DNA of 64,000 nucleotides from Hansfordia pulvinata (GCA_006538405.1 BJKQ01000012.1:469001-533000), one strand, 5' to 3'. Positions 1 to 13,316 are shown, numbered from the stretch's first letter. The notes: generated by a model not told the origin, from the letters alone. Made by a program: numbers and translations.

Positions 1-1
1 C

Positions 2-688
2 GACTGGTGGGAAAACCCCAAGTTTATGGAGATCATGAGGAAAATGCCCGGATTAACTGGAATGGTTGGGCGATACACCGAGCTAAGCCCGGAGAGAATT
101 GAGGACCTCGCTCTTTTTCGAAAGGACAAATACACGCAGACCGGTAAGCTCTACATGGCTATGCGTTGTCATTCTGATTTGTCATTCTGATTGAACTCAC
201 GGACTGACCTTTTTATTCCTCACCGCAGATATCTACCAAGGAGTGTCGACAGACGAGTGGGACAGAAACCCGCATAGAATTGACTGTACGGTATCCAGCG
301 CGGGTGCGGGAACGTTATTCAAGTCACGGCCGTTCTTGATCTTCATCATGTCCAAGACAGCTCGGTTCCTTTCCATGATCGACGTGGAGGAGCCCGAATA
401 CCCCAAGGTCAGCTTCTTTGAAGAGCTGGGAGGGAAATACAAGCTTCTAGGATATCAGAAAATCTTCGGATTTGCTCAAAGGTATAAGATCGACCCCTTT
501 TTTGGGAATGGAGGGGGGCATTTGGGCATATTCTGGTACGTGCCTCCTCGCCAAGCTCCTTGCAATGGCCACTGTCGTTTTAGGAAAGATGTCGCGGCTT
601 ACTCAGTCTCTTTAGGTTTATGGAAGTCGATTACAGCAAGCAGGAGGAATGGGACATGCGACAGTTAAAGAAGGATGCAGACCTATAG
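2..688 (+). CDS. 3' part of an unrecognised three-exon gene (5' end outside window)
   Basis: Reading from base 2 gives an open frame without a start, so the gene begins upstream of the window. Exon 1 runs to 143 and is followed by an intron at 144-228 (GTAAGC...CGCAG). Exon 2 is 229-535, the second intron is 536-615 (GTACGT...TTTAG), and exon 3 is 616-688 ending in TAG. Both junctions restore the frame: GAT (Asp) is split at the first and TGG (Trp) at the second. The 155 or so visible residues are rich in aromatic and charged residues and include a GNGGGHLGIFWF stretch just before a short acidic-basic tail. I see no signal peptide, membrane segment or catalytic motif. I do not recognise the family and assign no function. 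The splice model is well supported by frame continuity; the identity is not. Confidence 0.6.
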
Positions 689-3600
689 AGCTCTTGACGC
701 AAGGAGCCGAGCACCGATCTGACGAGCGAGGGCACGCGCCCCAACACCGGGATAATGCGGAGATCGCTTGACCGCTCCGATCACCTCAGGCGCCCGAGTA
801 CCAAGCTTCTCCTCTGTAGAACCTCTTGAATACACTCGTCTACGAACAAGCCTTCGCCGGTGAGCAGCCCGGTGTGAGCGACCTGCATTGAAAGCTAAAA
901 TCCTTGCATGTCTATAACCTGGTCCTTATGCGCCCGGCGCCGGATCTGGATTCTGCCAAACCCCCCTCTCAAGTGGTCAGAGAACACATGACGCTAGCTT
1001 GTTCGCTTCAGCCTCATGGCGGCCCGACGTTGGCGGCAACGCAGGGTCGGGAGCGTCTGGATGACGCTGTGGCTTTCCTGGGGAAGCGCGGCGCAGGGAA
1101 CGCGCCGTCACTGTGCATTATCACACCCACAAGCGCGGACCAGATGCCAGAAGCCCAACGCACTTTATCACACCCCTGGCGAAGGCCGGGGCAGAGAGCC
1201 TGACTTGTGGCAGGCGCTTTCCCTCTCAAGCCAGCCTAGCGAGTGCCGGTTCTGTGAGGGTCGGAGCGAGTTTGCCTGGGCAGGTCCAGCTCCTACGAGT
1301 AACGCATCCATCCCCCGCTGCCCACAGACCCGACAGCCGATCTTCTGCAGCCCATGCACGTACGCGTAGGTGACGACGGGCCGGCCCTTGCCCCCCTTTC
1401 CCGTTCTGTCTCGCCCCGTGTCTGCGCTGTCTGGTGCGTCTCGGGTCTCTACGCAGAAGGGGGGAGCGAAGCCCAACGAGACAAACAAACGGGGGCACAC
1501 CTGTCTTCCAGCGGGCGCAAGGAGAAGAAGAAGAAAAAGGGCCTCGACGCCCAACGGCCAGGCAAGCAAGCGAGAGCGCAAACAGAACCCCTGGCTGCAC
1601 GAATAAGCAGCTGGATTTGCGTCCCTGCCATGTGATCCGCGACACGAATGTCGGGCACGGGAGAGATTCCCGCGCTGTACGTCACGAGCCGCTCCCTCTG
1701 TCCGCTCCCCCGCGGGGGTCAGCGCGAACCGCCGTCCCTGAAATCCCCGGGGCGCGGGCCGGCCTTACTTTGTAGTCGGGTATTGGTCGCCAGGACAAAC
1801 AGACAGTCCGGTCCCCCGCTGTCTTGAAACTCGTAAGGCAAGCAAACGGCCGAAGCGGCGGACTAGTTAATGCTTCTCTCCATTTTCGATCCTTTTTTGC
1901 CACCGCTGTCTTTTTGCGGCTTGGGCTGCCTGGCTGCCTGGGCGTCCCTTCCCTGGTCCAGAACACCCGAGATTCAAGTCCCCGGCCTTCGAAATTCGGT
2001 ATCGAGGGAAGATAATATGGGAGGCGCAGGCTTCCAATTGCAATTACAGGTATTGAAGGGGGAGGGGGGGTTTCCCGCTGTGGTGCATGCGTGTTTGCGA
2101 CCGGGGATGGGATGCCAGAAAGACGTTTGAACAAACGCATCTCCCTCTCACACCTCCCCGTCTGTCTCTGTCTATTTGCGGGGGGAAATGGTCCAGAGAA
2201 AAAAAAAAGGGCGGCTGCGGCTACGGGCGTACATGTATACGAATGCTCGTCATGCAGCAGGGATGATGGCGCGCACACTTTGTCTTTCCCTCTTCGCCCG
2301 CCCGGGGAAGAAAGGTCCTCTTCAGCGAACATTTGAGCGAGAGCGGGGAGGGGGGGCTGGTGGGCGAATCGGAAGGCCTTGCGTTACTTTTCTTTTTTTC
2401 TTCTCCCCATCTGAGTGCTGGAAACGAGAATGGAAGGCCCGCTTCCCAGGGGGACAGAGAGAGAGACAAACAAACGAGTGTGATTCGGCGGCTTACGGGA
2501 CCTGACACGCGCATGCAGGGCTGGGTGCTGGCTGCGGGCCGTTCGGCTGCGCCTGCGGTGCGTATGACCGTGGGGACGGGGGAACTGCCAGAAAACGTCA
2601 CGTACGGAGTTGTTTGGTCGCATCCGGGGTCGAGGCATGGACTGGCTGGCCTGTCGTCGCCGTTCTCAAGATCCCCGAGCTGAGATGGCCGAGGGCTGGC
2701 GGGCGTCCGATCGCCACGGACAGGGGGGAAGGTCGTCACAGAGGGCTACGATGGCCGAGTGAGCTTTGCAGAGAGAGAGAGAGAAAAGAGACTGCCGGGG
2801 ATGGCCAGCAGCCTTGGTCCAATTCATCAGCGACGGCGCGGCGCAAGGATGGCCCTGCGGGCAGCCGTCGGGAAAAAGAAGGGGTCGTCCACAGCCACGC
2901 AAGCCCGCCGAAGGCAGGAACATGACGCCGTGGCCGCTTCGTGCCCCGAGAAAAGGGCCGGTGTGTAGGAGAGTAATGTACAAGGGTGCTAGGCAAAGCT
3001 CTTCTCTGCTGTCGTGGAAATCAGACGCGACGATGGAAACAGAACTAGGTATGGAAAAGAAAAAGAAAAACACATTGCAAATGCAATCCCCGCTCATGAA
3101 ATCAGTTTGCTCCCGAGAAATGCCCAGCGCCCACTGCCACTGTGAGGCGCGCAACACCAGAGAAAACCCAAGACCCGTGACCTAGACCAGAGCAGTGCCG
3201 TGCTCTATGAGATGAGAGAAAAAAAAAAATAACTCCATGTAAAACCGTCTCTTCCCAGAAAGGGGTTTGTCCGCCCCTGGATGAACTCTTTGAAAGTCGA
3301 GCAGCCCGAAATTAGAGAAGAAAGAAACACCGCTAGGCTGGCAAACGCCGGGAACGACCACTCTACCCCCGGGACCGTCCTGTCGGGCAGAGAAACAATA
3401 GGAAAGGGGCGAGGATCCAAAGGCTGGGATCGGACATCTCCCCGACGAACGCCCTCGTCTCTTCTTTTTCCAGCAACCGAGAAAATGGAAAAAAACATGT
3501 AGTGATTCTGCGTCATCGTCCTCTCCCTCACTGTCTGAGGAGTGGCGCATACTGGTTCGCGTCTCGAGACACAGCAGACAGCCTGCCAGGGCATGCCTTG

Positions 3601-4442
3601 CTTTCTCGTTGTCGTCGTCGTCATCGTCGTCGTCGTCTCTGATCTGGGTGGAACGTTGGTGGTGGTGGTACAGGTGGGTGTTTTGAGCCGTCGCTGTTGG
3701 AAGCCCCATTTGCGCGCGCCCGGGGGAGGGGTTCCGCCGGTCGGTCGTTCGGTCGGTCGGTTGTTGTCCCGACGCGCGGGGCTCCAACGGGCAGGCGGTC
3801 GATGAACGTAGTTTCCTCCTCCGCAGACCCTTCTCCCGCGGGTCTGGCGTCTCTCTGGCAGCATCAAAAGAACGTGGGCGTAAGTGATCAGGAATGTGTG
3901 AGGTTGGCGAGGTCACCCGGGAAGGGGGGGGGGGGGGGGGGGGGGGGGCTGGCCTCTTGCGGATGAATAAGGCAACCAGAGACATGTTTGGGTAACTGTG
4001 AAAAGAGAAAGAAAGAAAGAAAAAAACCATCGAAACAGTATATGGCGAACAAAGGAGATGGACCGGTAGGTAGCGAGCGTAAGGTTGCTTCTAGCAAAGC
4101 GATCGAACGCAGCAGACCCATATTCCATCTCGTGGGCAAGAGGCGCTGGTTGTCTGAGGCGAAGGCGCAGACAGGAGGCCAGGTAAAGGAAGTGAGAAGA
4201 CAAATATCCGAAAGTAATAAATCCATGAGAATCATCAAAAGGTCGTGTAATCGTGTGCTGGGAAATCGAAGCGTCCCCCTTCGTCGTGGGTCGTTATTCT
4301 CATTGTCGTTCTTTTTTGGGGGGATTGTTTTCTTGTTTTTTTCATTTCATTTGTTCCAATGGGGGCGGGTGAGCAGAAGCCGGTGAGCAGGTCAGGCTTG
4401 GCTGGGATGCGGATAGTCGTCCCGAACCATCGACAAGTCAAG
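689..4442. other. Intergenic, low-complexity, no gene seen
   Basis: The 3.7 kb between the left-edge gene and the C2H2 regulator hold many overlapping open frames in several frames at once, as expected of GC-rich, stop-poor DNA, and none has a recognisable domain. It contains purine/pyrimidine-skewed runs, a TCG repeat near 3608-3635 and a 25-base G run at 3924-3948. One exact TACGAGTA octamer lies at 1294-1301. Part of the right end is probably the 3' UTR of the minus-strand gene. Confidence 0.6.
3924..3948. repeat. Poly-G homopolymer (25 bases)
   Basis: An uninterrupted run of G on the plus strand. Its true length is uncertain given the signs of homopolymer error elsewhere in the window. 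Confidence 0.9.
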
Positions 4443-6699
4443 TCACTGCTGGGCGTAGAGCATCGATTGGTCGAACTGCAGCTCCGGATTGCCCATCGCA
4501 ACGGCCTCGCGATACCCGACGGGCGAGATGAAGCAGCTCTGAGCCATGTTGTCCGGCGTGCTCATGGCAGAGGCAGAGAGGGCCTGGCCGAAACTGCCGG
4601 GCGAGTTGGTCCAGTCGAAGCAGCCGGCGGACATCGGAGTGGCCTCGAGGTACGAGAAGTTGGTGTTGACGGCCAGGTTGTCGTGGTTGGCGTAGACGGG
4701 CTCCTGGTGGTGACTCTCCATGATGCCGATGGGCACGTTGTAGTCGGGGCTGGAGAAGTCGTCCTCGGCCCCGGCGGCAGGCGGCCCGTGGCCGTCGATG
4801 CCCGCGGGCGAGCCGTCGTCATCGGCGTCCTCGTTCTCCGAGCTGGCCTCGTGCTTGCTGACCAGGATCTCCTTCATCCAGTTCTTCAGCTCGCTCATGG
4901 CCGGCCAGTCGCCGCCACCCTTGCCGCCTCGCTTCTCCTCCTCGCTGCGGCTGCTCGCGCTGTTCTTGTTCTTCCGCGACGGCTTCTCCTTGAAGTGGGT
5001 GCGGCGCAGGTGGGCAGCGGCGTTGTAGTAGGCACCGTACCTCTTCTCGGCCTTGCAGGCCTTGCACTTGCTCAGGGGGTTGACGGCCTGGACGCCGGCC
5101 GAGAGCCCGTGCAGCGACGGGTCGACGCAGATGTACTTCTTGACCATCTCCGAGTGCTTGGCGTCCTTGTGCCGGCGCAGCTCGTGCTCGCCGCGGAAGC
5201 CGTCCGGGTGCTCCTCGCACTGGTCGCAGAAGACCTTGGGCTGCTTGGGGCGGACGTACTTGGACTTCTCAATCACCGTCTTGCCGTCCTTGGTGACGAC
5301 GGCCTCGGACGAGCGGGCCGTCTTGAGCTCGGCAGAAGGCTTCGGCTGCAGCGGCGCCTTCTTGCCCCGCTCGACCTGGAGCTTGAGCGTGTCCTTGGCC
5401 CGGTCCTTGAGCGAGGAGGCGTTGGACCGGAGGCTGTTGGTGCTGTTGTTCGACGCCGACCTCAGCATCTCCGAGGACCCGTAGATCATGTCGCTGGCGG
5501 GCTGCGACATGTATTGCTGCTGCTGCTCGCCGGGCGGGGCCAGACTCGACCCGAAGCCGAGGAGCTCATCGTCGTAGGGGCGCTTCCCGAGCGGAGAGTT
5601 CTCGCAGCTGCTGTTGTTCTGCGAGAAGGCCATGCCGTCGGTCCCGTAGGACATCTGCGAGCCGATGTTGAGCATCTGCACGCCGCCCAGCATGGACTGG
5701 TTGTCGAACTGCTGGCTGTTCTGCCGCGACATGGGACTCGTGTCGTAGGTCTGGGCCGAGGTGAGGGAGCCACAGGTCGACGCCCTGGTGACGTTGAACT
5801 GGGGCACGGAGGGGTCGAAGAACTGAGAGTAGGGGCTTCCATAGGGGCCCATCACCAACGAGGCATCGTCGTACTGGTGACTCTTGAAGTACTCCTCGGG
5901 ATTCATGAGGATCGATGGCGGCATGGAAGGCGTGGAGGGCGGGAGGCTCTGGTAACCTTGGTCGAAGTTGGTGTGGGAGGAAGTGTCGACAAAGTGAGGA
6001 CCGGCGGCGAAGAGGTGTTCCCCTTCCGCCATGCCCTCGCCCCTCGCCTTTTGGTTGGGGCCCCGGAGGGGTGACACGGGGCGGTTGGGAGTGAAGGGGC
6101 CCTCGGACCGGGTTGACATATTTGACCCGGATCGATCCATGTTCTGGGCTGCAAGTGACGAGATGCGCAAGCGCTTCACGGTATTGGAGCGGTCCAATCG
6201 GCGACCCTGGTCGAGCGTTAGGCACAAACCGCAGACGACAGGGCGGGATAAGCAAATTACTGCCCAGGAGGGGGGATGGGGAGGGGAAAGGGGGGGGGGG
6301 GGGGGGGGGGGGAAGATGGTGAGCCAGGGGAGGAGACTGATGGGACCCTACCAGTATTGTCTGTGGCGCCGAGGCGTGGCGTCCATTGCGATGCGGCACA
6401 AGGGGCATACGGGGCACGGTATTACTCCTGGCCATATTCGTGCTTGCGTTGAAGGGGCTTGCGAGGACATTGTTGCTGGACAGTCGGTAGTCACTGCTGT
6501 TGCTGTTGTGAAAAGAGTCGCCGGGGCCATTTGCTGTTGCTGCAGGGTGTGCTGAGGATGCTGGGAGCTGGGGCTGGAGGCCAGCCTGTGAGCCGTGTGG
6601 CATGTGAAGAAAAGCCTGCTGTAGGTCGAAGTCCTGGGCCTGCAGCCGTTGCTGTTGCTGTTGTATCTGCAGCTGTTCTTGATTTTGGTCCTGACTCAT
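4443..6699 (-). CDS. C2H2 zinc-finger transcription factor (703 aa, two exons)
   Basis: A probable nuclear DNA-binding regulator. Exon 1 (6699-6352) encodes a Gln-rich start (MSQDQNQEQLQIQQQQQ) and a Ser/Asn/Pro-rich region. A 145-bp intron (6351-6207) contains a 23-base G run. Exon 2 (6206-4443) continues in phase 0 with GRRLDRSNTVKRL. Two C2H2 fingers are visible: Cys443/Cys446 with His462/His467, and Cys497/Cys500 with His515/His520, joined by a long 29-residue linker. A basic segment precedes the first finger and a KEKPSRKNK patch follows the second. The C-terminus is acidic and Ser-rich, like an activation domain. The atypical finger spacing resembles a group of conserved but mostly uncharacterised Pezizomycotina C2H2 proteins; I cannot name the orthologue. 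The long antisense frame over 4359-6074 is a shadow. Confidence 0.9.
6290..6312. repeat. Poly-G run inside the intron of the C2H2 gene
   Basis: A 23-base G run on the plus strand, so a C run in the transcript. It sits in the polypyrimidine half of the 145-bp intron, between donor and acceptor. Confidence 0.9.
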
Positions 6700-7547
6700 G
6701 TTGATGAAGGCAAAGGAGGGCAGGTGGCGGCGAGGTGTAGTATAGTATGCGCGGTATAGTGTGGAAAGAGGGCGAGGCGTTTACGGCGCGGAGCAGAGAG
6801 TATACGAGTGCTGGTAGTATGTAGGTAGGGCTGGCTTGGAAGAGACACAGAGTTCCTGCGGAAGGACGAGTGGATAGACGGATGGTTGCGGCCCAACGTC
6901 CCGAACCTCTCAGAGGGCAGCGAGGTGGATAGCCTTGTGAACGTGCAGGTATGACGGGACAGGACAGGACAGGACAGGACGATCTTGCCTGGGTGTTGTT
7001 GGTTAGTAATGCGGCGAGCCGGGCGGTTGGAGGCGAAGCGAGTATAGGGACTGGAGGAATCGTAGAAGCTGTCCGAGGGACGGCGGGTGGGTGAAACGAA
7101 CAGGTTCAGACGTTGAGACCAAGGGGCCGCAACGGGCAGGCAGTCAATCGGTTATAAGCCAGTGGTTGCGGATGAGGCTTTGGGCGGCGCCTGCGCCTGC
7201 GGTCTGCTGCGCTGCGTGCTGCGTGCTGCGTGGCACCGGTGGGGCTCGACGATCCTCGTCACTGGCTAATTAATGGATCAGGAAACTCGGCGTCAGCGGT
7301 ACGATCGGCTCGAGCTTGGCAAAGGAGATGTGATGGGGGGGGCCATATCCTGGCAAGCGAGCCCAGTCCCGATCCTGTCCTGTTCTGCGAAGCCAGTCTA
7401 ACTACATGGAACCAAGGCAGGGCAACTACTGGGGACGGAGTACTATACTCGTATGGAGGGTCGAGCAATAGCTTGTTGTTGCGGTTGGCCTGTGCTCTCT
7501 TCTGTTGTTCTTGTTGTCGTTGTCGCTGTAGAGGTGATGGTGGCCGC

Positions 7548-7586
7548 GGTGGTGGTGGTGGTGGTGGTGGTGGTGGTGGTGGTGGT
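7548..7586. repeat. (GGT)n microsatellite
   Basis: Thirteen perfect GGT units. On the minus strand it would read as a His or Pro tract, but no supporting gene is present. Confidence 0.9.
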
Positions 7587-7829
7587 GTGGTCCTACGAGT
7601 GCTCGTAACGGGGTATTCCTGACAAAGCCCATTGTTTTGTTGGCCCAGGCTCGTCACGATGCGATGGCTCCATCTAGGCCACGCGGTCCGCGTCTTAAGA
7701 GGCTGAATATTGCTCGTGCCCGACACTGGGATCGTCGCCGCCGTCCGCCATCGCCAGAAAACCCGAGCAATTCTCCTCCCTCCCCCCCTCTCCGCCGTAC
7801 CCCGTACCCCATTCTGCTGCGCGGGCACT

Positions 7830-7870
7830 GGCATAGCATGGCATGGCATGGCATGGCATGGCATGGCATG
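7830..7870. repeat. (GGCAT)n pentanucleotide repeat
   Basis: About seven near-perfect GGCAT units, the first interrupted by an A. Confidence 0.9.
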
Positions 7871-8397
7871 ATGGCAACGGGGGACGCTGCAGCTTGCACG
7901 GGGCCCGCCTGGGCTGCTTGGGGTGCCAGGCCCGCACAGCCGCCTCTCCATTCGTCCAAGACAACCTGCAGCATGCGGGTCAGCGCCGTGACAAGATGAC
8001 ATCTCGCCGCGATGCGGGCTACCGCTGGCTGCTGGTCCGACTGTCTGGCTGCGTGGCGCGCCTCCGGCCCATCCCACATCCCCGTTTGAGGGTGAATAAG
8101 GGGGGGTGGCCACCGGGGAGGAGGGGAGAAGACATCAGTCAATCCCCAGCTTGCAGGCCAGCCAGCCAGCGAGGCCCCGGGAGACGGGGAACTCTACAGG
8201 TCACTTTGGCCATCTCGTTGGATCGCGTTCATGGCCAGGGCCTCCCTGCCGGCCCACCGAAACAGCGGTCTCTGGCCCAAGCGGCAGCGAATCACTGCTC
8301 TTCGCGCGGCAACAAGCCGCGCCGCGGCCGAAGCTCTGACTCTGGAGTGGTCATGCGCGTCAAGTCTCGCGCGCTCACGGGCGTGGGCCCCGAATGA

Positions 8398-8445
8398 TGA
8401 GAGAGAGAGAGAGAGGGAGAGAGAGAGAGAGAGAGTGAGAGAGAA
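8398..8445. repeat. (GA)n purine tract
   Basis: A dinucleotide GA repeat with a few G and T interruptions. Confidence 0.9.
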
Positions 8446-10300
8446 TCAGAGAGTGGCGACTGGAGCCTCGTACCGGCGAGTGGGAGCACGCACCACTCAC
8501 GGGGACGTCCCTCGACTACCGAGGAGAAACTGCCTTGTCTATGCTGCTGCCCACCCCATCCCATGGGTCTGTCTGCCTGGGCTTGGCCAGCAGACTGTGC
8601 TCGTAGGCACGAGCACGCACCCTGATGCCTGCCGCGCCATTGTTCTTTTCCAGCCCAGTAGCGTCCGAGCCCTCTCGCCCGAAGAGCAGATGCGATGGAC
8701 ACTAGCAGGCGAGACCCGCAGGTCTATCAGATACCCGTTCAGAGAGGGGCACGAGCTCGCTTCTAGAAAGAGAAGAAGAAGAAAAAGAGAGGGAGATACG
8801 TGCGGAAGGAGAAGAACAAGCCAAACGACACGACGGGCGAGCTACGAGCTACGCGTGCGTACTCGAAGCTGCCTACCCGACCTAACTTTTAGAGCAGTCC
8901 CAGTTCCCACACAAGCACGACAATGGCGCAGCGCGTCGTGGGTGGTGTGGATGGTGTGGAGTGGTGTGTGTGGGTGCCCGTGCCTGCGCGAGTGCCGAAC
9001 TTTGACTGGGGCGTGGGGATCTCATCAACGGCGGCCCAGAATAACGATACACGTGTTTTTGCATGGAGTGCCGGAGGGTCCCTGGCGACGTCCCGGACGG
9101 CTAGGCACCTAGGTTGGCGAAAGAACGGACGACTAGACGAACCGGCGGCCACGCGCGACCACGGATGTCTTCCGCGCACGTTGTTTTAGCCGCTTTGATT
9201 CCTAGCCGGGCTTTTCGATCTGATGCTAAAAAGGGCAATATACGCCAAAGCACATGTCTCGCGCACCGCGAAGGGAAACCATGATGATGGTGTACTCGTA
9301 TGGTGTGTGCGCTGCCAACCGGGTAGTCAGAACCACTGGGAGAAGAGCAGCAAGCAGCGGCCCACGGTGTCTGTCATCCACAGTCCGTCAGTCGCTCAAC
9401 CAGTCAGCTCCTCAGCCAGTCAGCTCTTCCTGGCTTCACCACCCCATCTCATCTTGGCGCCGCTCTCTGTCATGCAGCACCTCATAGGTGCGCTGTATTT
9501 GGTTTCGGCGACGGCGACTTCTCGGGTCCCCGGCTCACAGCTCTGGCGGAGACGCGCCCAACGCCCTCCCCTGTCCCGTCTGCCTCCACGATGCGAATCC
9601 TTGGGCGGTGGTCGGCGTCGCGTGGAGCCCAAAGTCAGACGATGGGGTGTCTGGTTCAATGCTTTGTTTCCCACCATCACCACCACCGCCGCCGCCGCCG
9701 CCGCCGCCGCCGTCGCCGCCAAGCTGGGCAGATTAGTCGAGGTGGTGAGATCAACACCCCCTTCGGAAACACAGCGCACCCGCGCCAACGCACGCCGTCA
9801 GCCGACGTCCCATCCGTGGGAGAGCGAGGCCCAAGGCTGCCCCGGGACTGGTCAGGCAGCCAGAGCAGTTCGGCAGTGCAACGCTGCTTGGCGCTCACCT
9901 GCCAATCCGCGTGCCGTTCTCGTCTCTCGTTCACCTACCTTACCTGCTCGTACTTACTAAGAAGTACCCTGCGCACACCACACTCACTTGTCTCTCTCGC
10001 TCGCCCGTTCTGGCAGCCTACATACACCGGTGGCCGGAGTCTCTGCCGTAGCTGACGGGCGAAGACCCCACCACCACTACTACCCCCGGTCAAGGTACTC
10101 GTACCTGAATCACACGCTGCAGGTGGGCGGCCGGGCGCCCGGCGACGAGACTGCTGCTGCTGCTGCTGCGACAAGGGGTGGGTGGCTGGGCACCTGGGCT
10201 GGGCTGGGCTGCTTCGGGCCTCTGCTTTCTACTTTCTGCTGCCTGCCTCTTGCTGTTCGGCCCCCCTGCCTGGTTGGGTCCAAGGGGACGACCGGTTTTT

Positions 10301-10302
<2 letters not shown>

Positions 10303-10335
<33 letters not shown>
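10303..10335. repeat. (GT)n microsatellite
   Basis: A perfect GT dinucleotide run. Confidence 0.9.
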
Positions 10336-10338
<3 letters not shown>

Positions 10339-10668
10339 GCGGCGATCGTTGGGCTCTAGTGTCCCAAAAGTGAGGCGACACGTTCAGCGGCCCGTTTGAC
10401 TGGCGACGAGAGCCCTGATGACTGTACCCCGGCCCCATGACAACACACTACTAGTGGGCGCCTCCGGGGTGGGTCGGCCTAGATCCCATCAATAACCCCC
10501 CCATTGTGCCTGGATGTGGGAGTCTGTGGTTGTAGCTGCGGGCGGGCGGCGGCGGCGGCGACGACGAGATGACGACGCGGAATAGGAGAGGCGCGGACAT
10601 GGCTTGCCATGACTTCTATTGCTTGGTCGATATTGTCGGAGCTGCTCACTGCGCGGAACTGGCTGTCT

Positions 10669-10670
<2 letters not shown>

Positions 10671-10712
<42 letters not shown>
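10671..10712. repeat. (CT)n microsatellite
   Basis: A perfect CT dinucleotide run of about 42 bases. Confidence 0.9.
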
Positions 10713-10714
<2 letters not shown>

Positions 10715-11605
10715 GCGAATACTCGCATGCCGGCACGCGATCTGGCTGGCGCTACGGACCCCAGCAAGCGGGCGTTGTCGACGTCAGAGGCGACCGAGAA
10801 GCCTGCTCTGGCCTGCCGTGAGCTATTTCTGCACGATTCTCATATAGATGGGGCAACCTCGTGTCATACGAAGCCAGACCACGCCGCGGACGAATGGCTC
10901 GACTCAATTCACCCTTGCAGGAGAAATCCTCGCGGCTGAGAAGAACAGGAAGAAAGAGAGTGTGAAAAAAAAAAAAAACCACGTGCAGATCGAGTTTCGG
11001 CAGAGAGGGGTGATCGTCCCCCGGGGCCTGATGGGGAACCTGGCTTGAGTCTGTACAGATTGCCAGGTGGTTCTTCGCACGCACAGGACGTGCCGTGACT
11101 AGTAGGTTGTCATGGACAGTCGGTAGTACTCGTAGCCGCCCGGAAAGGTCCCGGGCGAAGCCAACTCCGGGCTCGGTGTGACACGCCGTGCGTCTCGTCC
11201 AGGAGACGAAGAGGCATGACATGCGCGACTCCAGCGCCATTCGGAGGCAGAATGGCACGTCAGGGGCCAGAGTGATGCCTGACCCCCCCCCCCCCCCCCC
11301 CCAAACACGGGCGTTGGGCAGAGGTCCTGTCAGGGGTCGGCCGCATGGAGGTGTGTTGGGTCCGTCAGACACAGACATGCGCGCCGCCCACCGGGCGAAG
11401 GAGGCTTTTGCGATCGTCACTGGCGCGGCCGGCCATCCATGTCAGCGTGCCACCGATGGGACGCGGCATGAGAGATGGCCGCCATGGCGGCGTAGCCCAC
11501 CAGGTGGTATTGCAGTGTGCCCGGTGCAATGGCCTCCCCCTTCCTCCCGGGAACGGTGTCGTTCACTTCGCCGTCCCAGGATGCGTGGTTCATTGGGCCT
11601 TGGCC

Positions 11606-11681
11606 GGGAGGAGTTGTGATCACCATACAGCCATGCGGACGACGGGAGGAGTTGTGATCACCATACAGCCATGCGGACGAC
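11606..11681. repeat. Two-copy 38-bp tandem repeat
   Basis: Copies at 11606-11643 and 11644-11681, both beginning GGGAGGAGTTGTGATCACC, are identical by eye. The exact identity suggests a recent slippage duplication. Confidence 0.9.
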
Positions 11682-13316
11682 GGGCGTATCCATGACACAT
11701 TCCGGGCGTTGGGTATCAAAACAGAGCCTGCCGTCCAGGCGCCTGGACGCTCGAGAGACACGCAGCGTACGTACGCCGCAGAGGCGCAGCCCATTCTGCT
11801 TGGCCGCACGGAGTCGGCAGTTGAAATGAGACGACCTTCCTCAGCCCCAGCGCCCCTCCGCGGAGAATATCAACCACGGGAGACCTTCTATTGTCAGAGA
11901 AGCCGTGCTCGAGCACGATACGAGAGGGTGCACCACGCAGAGCCACCGAGGAGCGACTGGAGCCATGAGCGCCCTGGCTTGCGTACGCAGTTTCAAGTTG
12001 ATGATTCGATTTTCATTTGATTGCTTCGGGCACGGGCAACGGGCCCCTCGGGCACGGGCAACAACTCGGTAGCCGGCACTACGAGTGCGCACCACGGGTG
12101 GTCAAGGCTCGTCGCGTTTCTATCTTTATACTTGGGTGCATACCTAGAGGCCGACTACTCGTAGCTCCGTCACGTGCGTTTACCTAGGGCCCAACATGCG
12201 CACGGCCATGGACGCCGTGAAGCGTTGTCTGGCCGTGGTGCCCTCGTGCTGGAGCCAGTGAAGTCCACGGGGGAAACTACTATTGTGTTTGCTGGATCCG
12301 GCCCGTCCGTCGGCGCCCTCGAAAAGGCGGGCCCGGCATTTCCGCAACGGCGCCCAGTCGGTGGGCGGAGCCGGCGAGCGGTGCGCTTTGACGGCTCCAA
12401 CCCAGCGGTCACGGTCCTTCTTTCATTCCCAGAGCAGCATTTCGCATTTTCTTTCTTATGGCCTCCGTGCTGTCACTTTTGTTGTCTCTTCACGTTCGAA
12501 ACTCCGTCGCCATAGCGCTGGCCAGGCTGCTCATCGGAAATAGCATGCAAGCACTGCGGGGAGTGTCTGCCGGTTGCAGCGGTGCTTTGATAAGAGGCGA
12601 GGCGCGAGGCAGCAGCCAGATCTGCGAATAGATTTGCCTCGGGCCATGGAGGGTTGAATGGAACATGGAGCAATGCATCTGTCTCCGCTGGTCCCCATGA
12701 ACCTCTGCAAAAAAGAAAGAAGGGTATGCCTACTTCCAGTCCGATTCTGGAGATCTAATCTAATCTATGCGACAGCCGGGCAGGTGCAGGCTTTGGGCAG
12801 ATCCAGTCGTGCCTTCCTTCGTCGTGGCGCCGGGCTGTCTGTTTTCGAGTGGCCGTTACCTAGTGACTGGCGGCGCGCCGATTGGCCGCAGTACCTTTCA
12901 AGTAGCGCCGGGAGCTCCAGAACCAAAAATCAGGGCTTCTGCGGCCCTGTAAGTAGGGTATCCTTAGCGCCACAGCAACCTTCAGATACATTAGGTTGCG
13001 ATCGAAGGCAGCCACCGTAGGGAGCTCCAGGGCTGCGCCGCTCCGCGCCGATGATGCCACCTTCCATCAACGCCTCTCGTCCAAGTGCGCTTCAATAGCC
13101 ACGACGCCTCAATTTCATTGCCAACCCTCCTGTCGCCAATCCCGCCCTCGCCCCCGCCCTCGCCCTCGCCCTCGCATTCGCCTCTATTCTTCCCATCGAC
13201 CGGCTCCCAAGTCATTGTTGCGGCCCAGTACGCCAGCTCTGGCCTTGCTTGCCCTGCTGCAAAACCCAGCCTTCACATCGCATCTATGAGATAATCCCCG
13301 CCACCACCACGGCACC

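Larger units (their letters stand above)
6700..13316. other. 6.6 kb intergenic region rich in microsatellites
   Basis: No coding gene is recognisable. The left part must hold the promoter and 5' UTR of the minus-strand C2H2 gene; the last few hundred bases belong to the Yos9-like promoter. Visible simple repeats are GGACA (6956-6980), GGT (7548-7586), GGCAT (about 7830-7870), GA (8398-8445), CCG (9671-9720), GT (10303-10335), CT (10671-10712), poly-C (11283-11302) and a 38-bp tandem duplication (11606-11681). Five exact TACTCGTA octamers occur, at 7446, 9293, 10096, 11127 and 12156. A 15-base direct repeat (TCGGGCACGGGCAAC) lies at 12026 and 12049. Confidence 0.6.

Noticed and set aside
3182..4030. 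A 282-codon minus-strand open frame with a Pro tract
   Set aside because: Its Pro run is the antisense of the 25-base G homopolymer and its Asp run of a TCG repeat; nothing else suggests coding.
4359..6074. A 571-codon plus-strand open frame opposite the C2H2 gene
   Set aside because: Val/Leu/Arg/Gly-rich text with no domain, exactly antisense to a well-supported zinc-finger gene; it reflects third-position GC bias.
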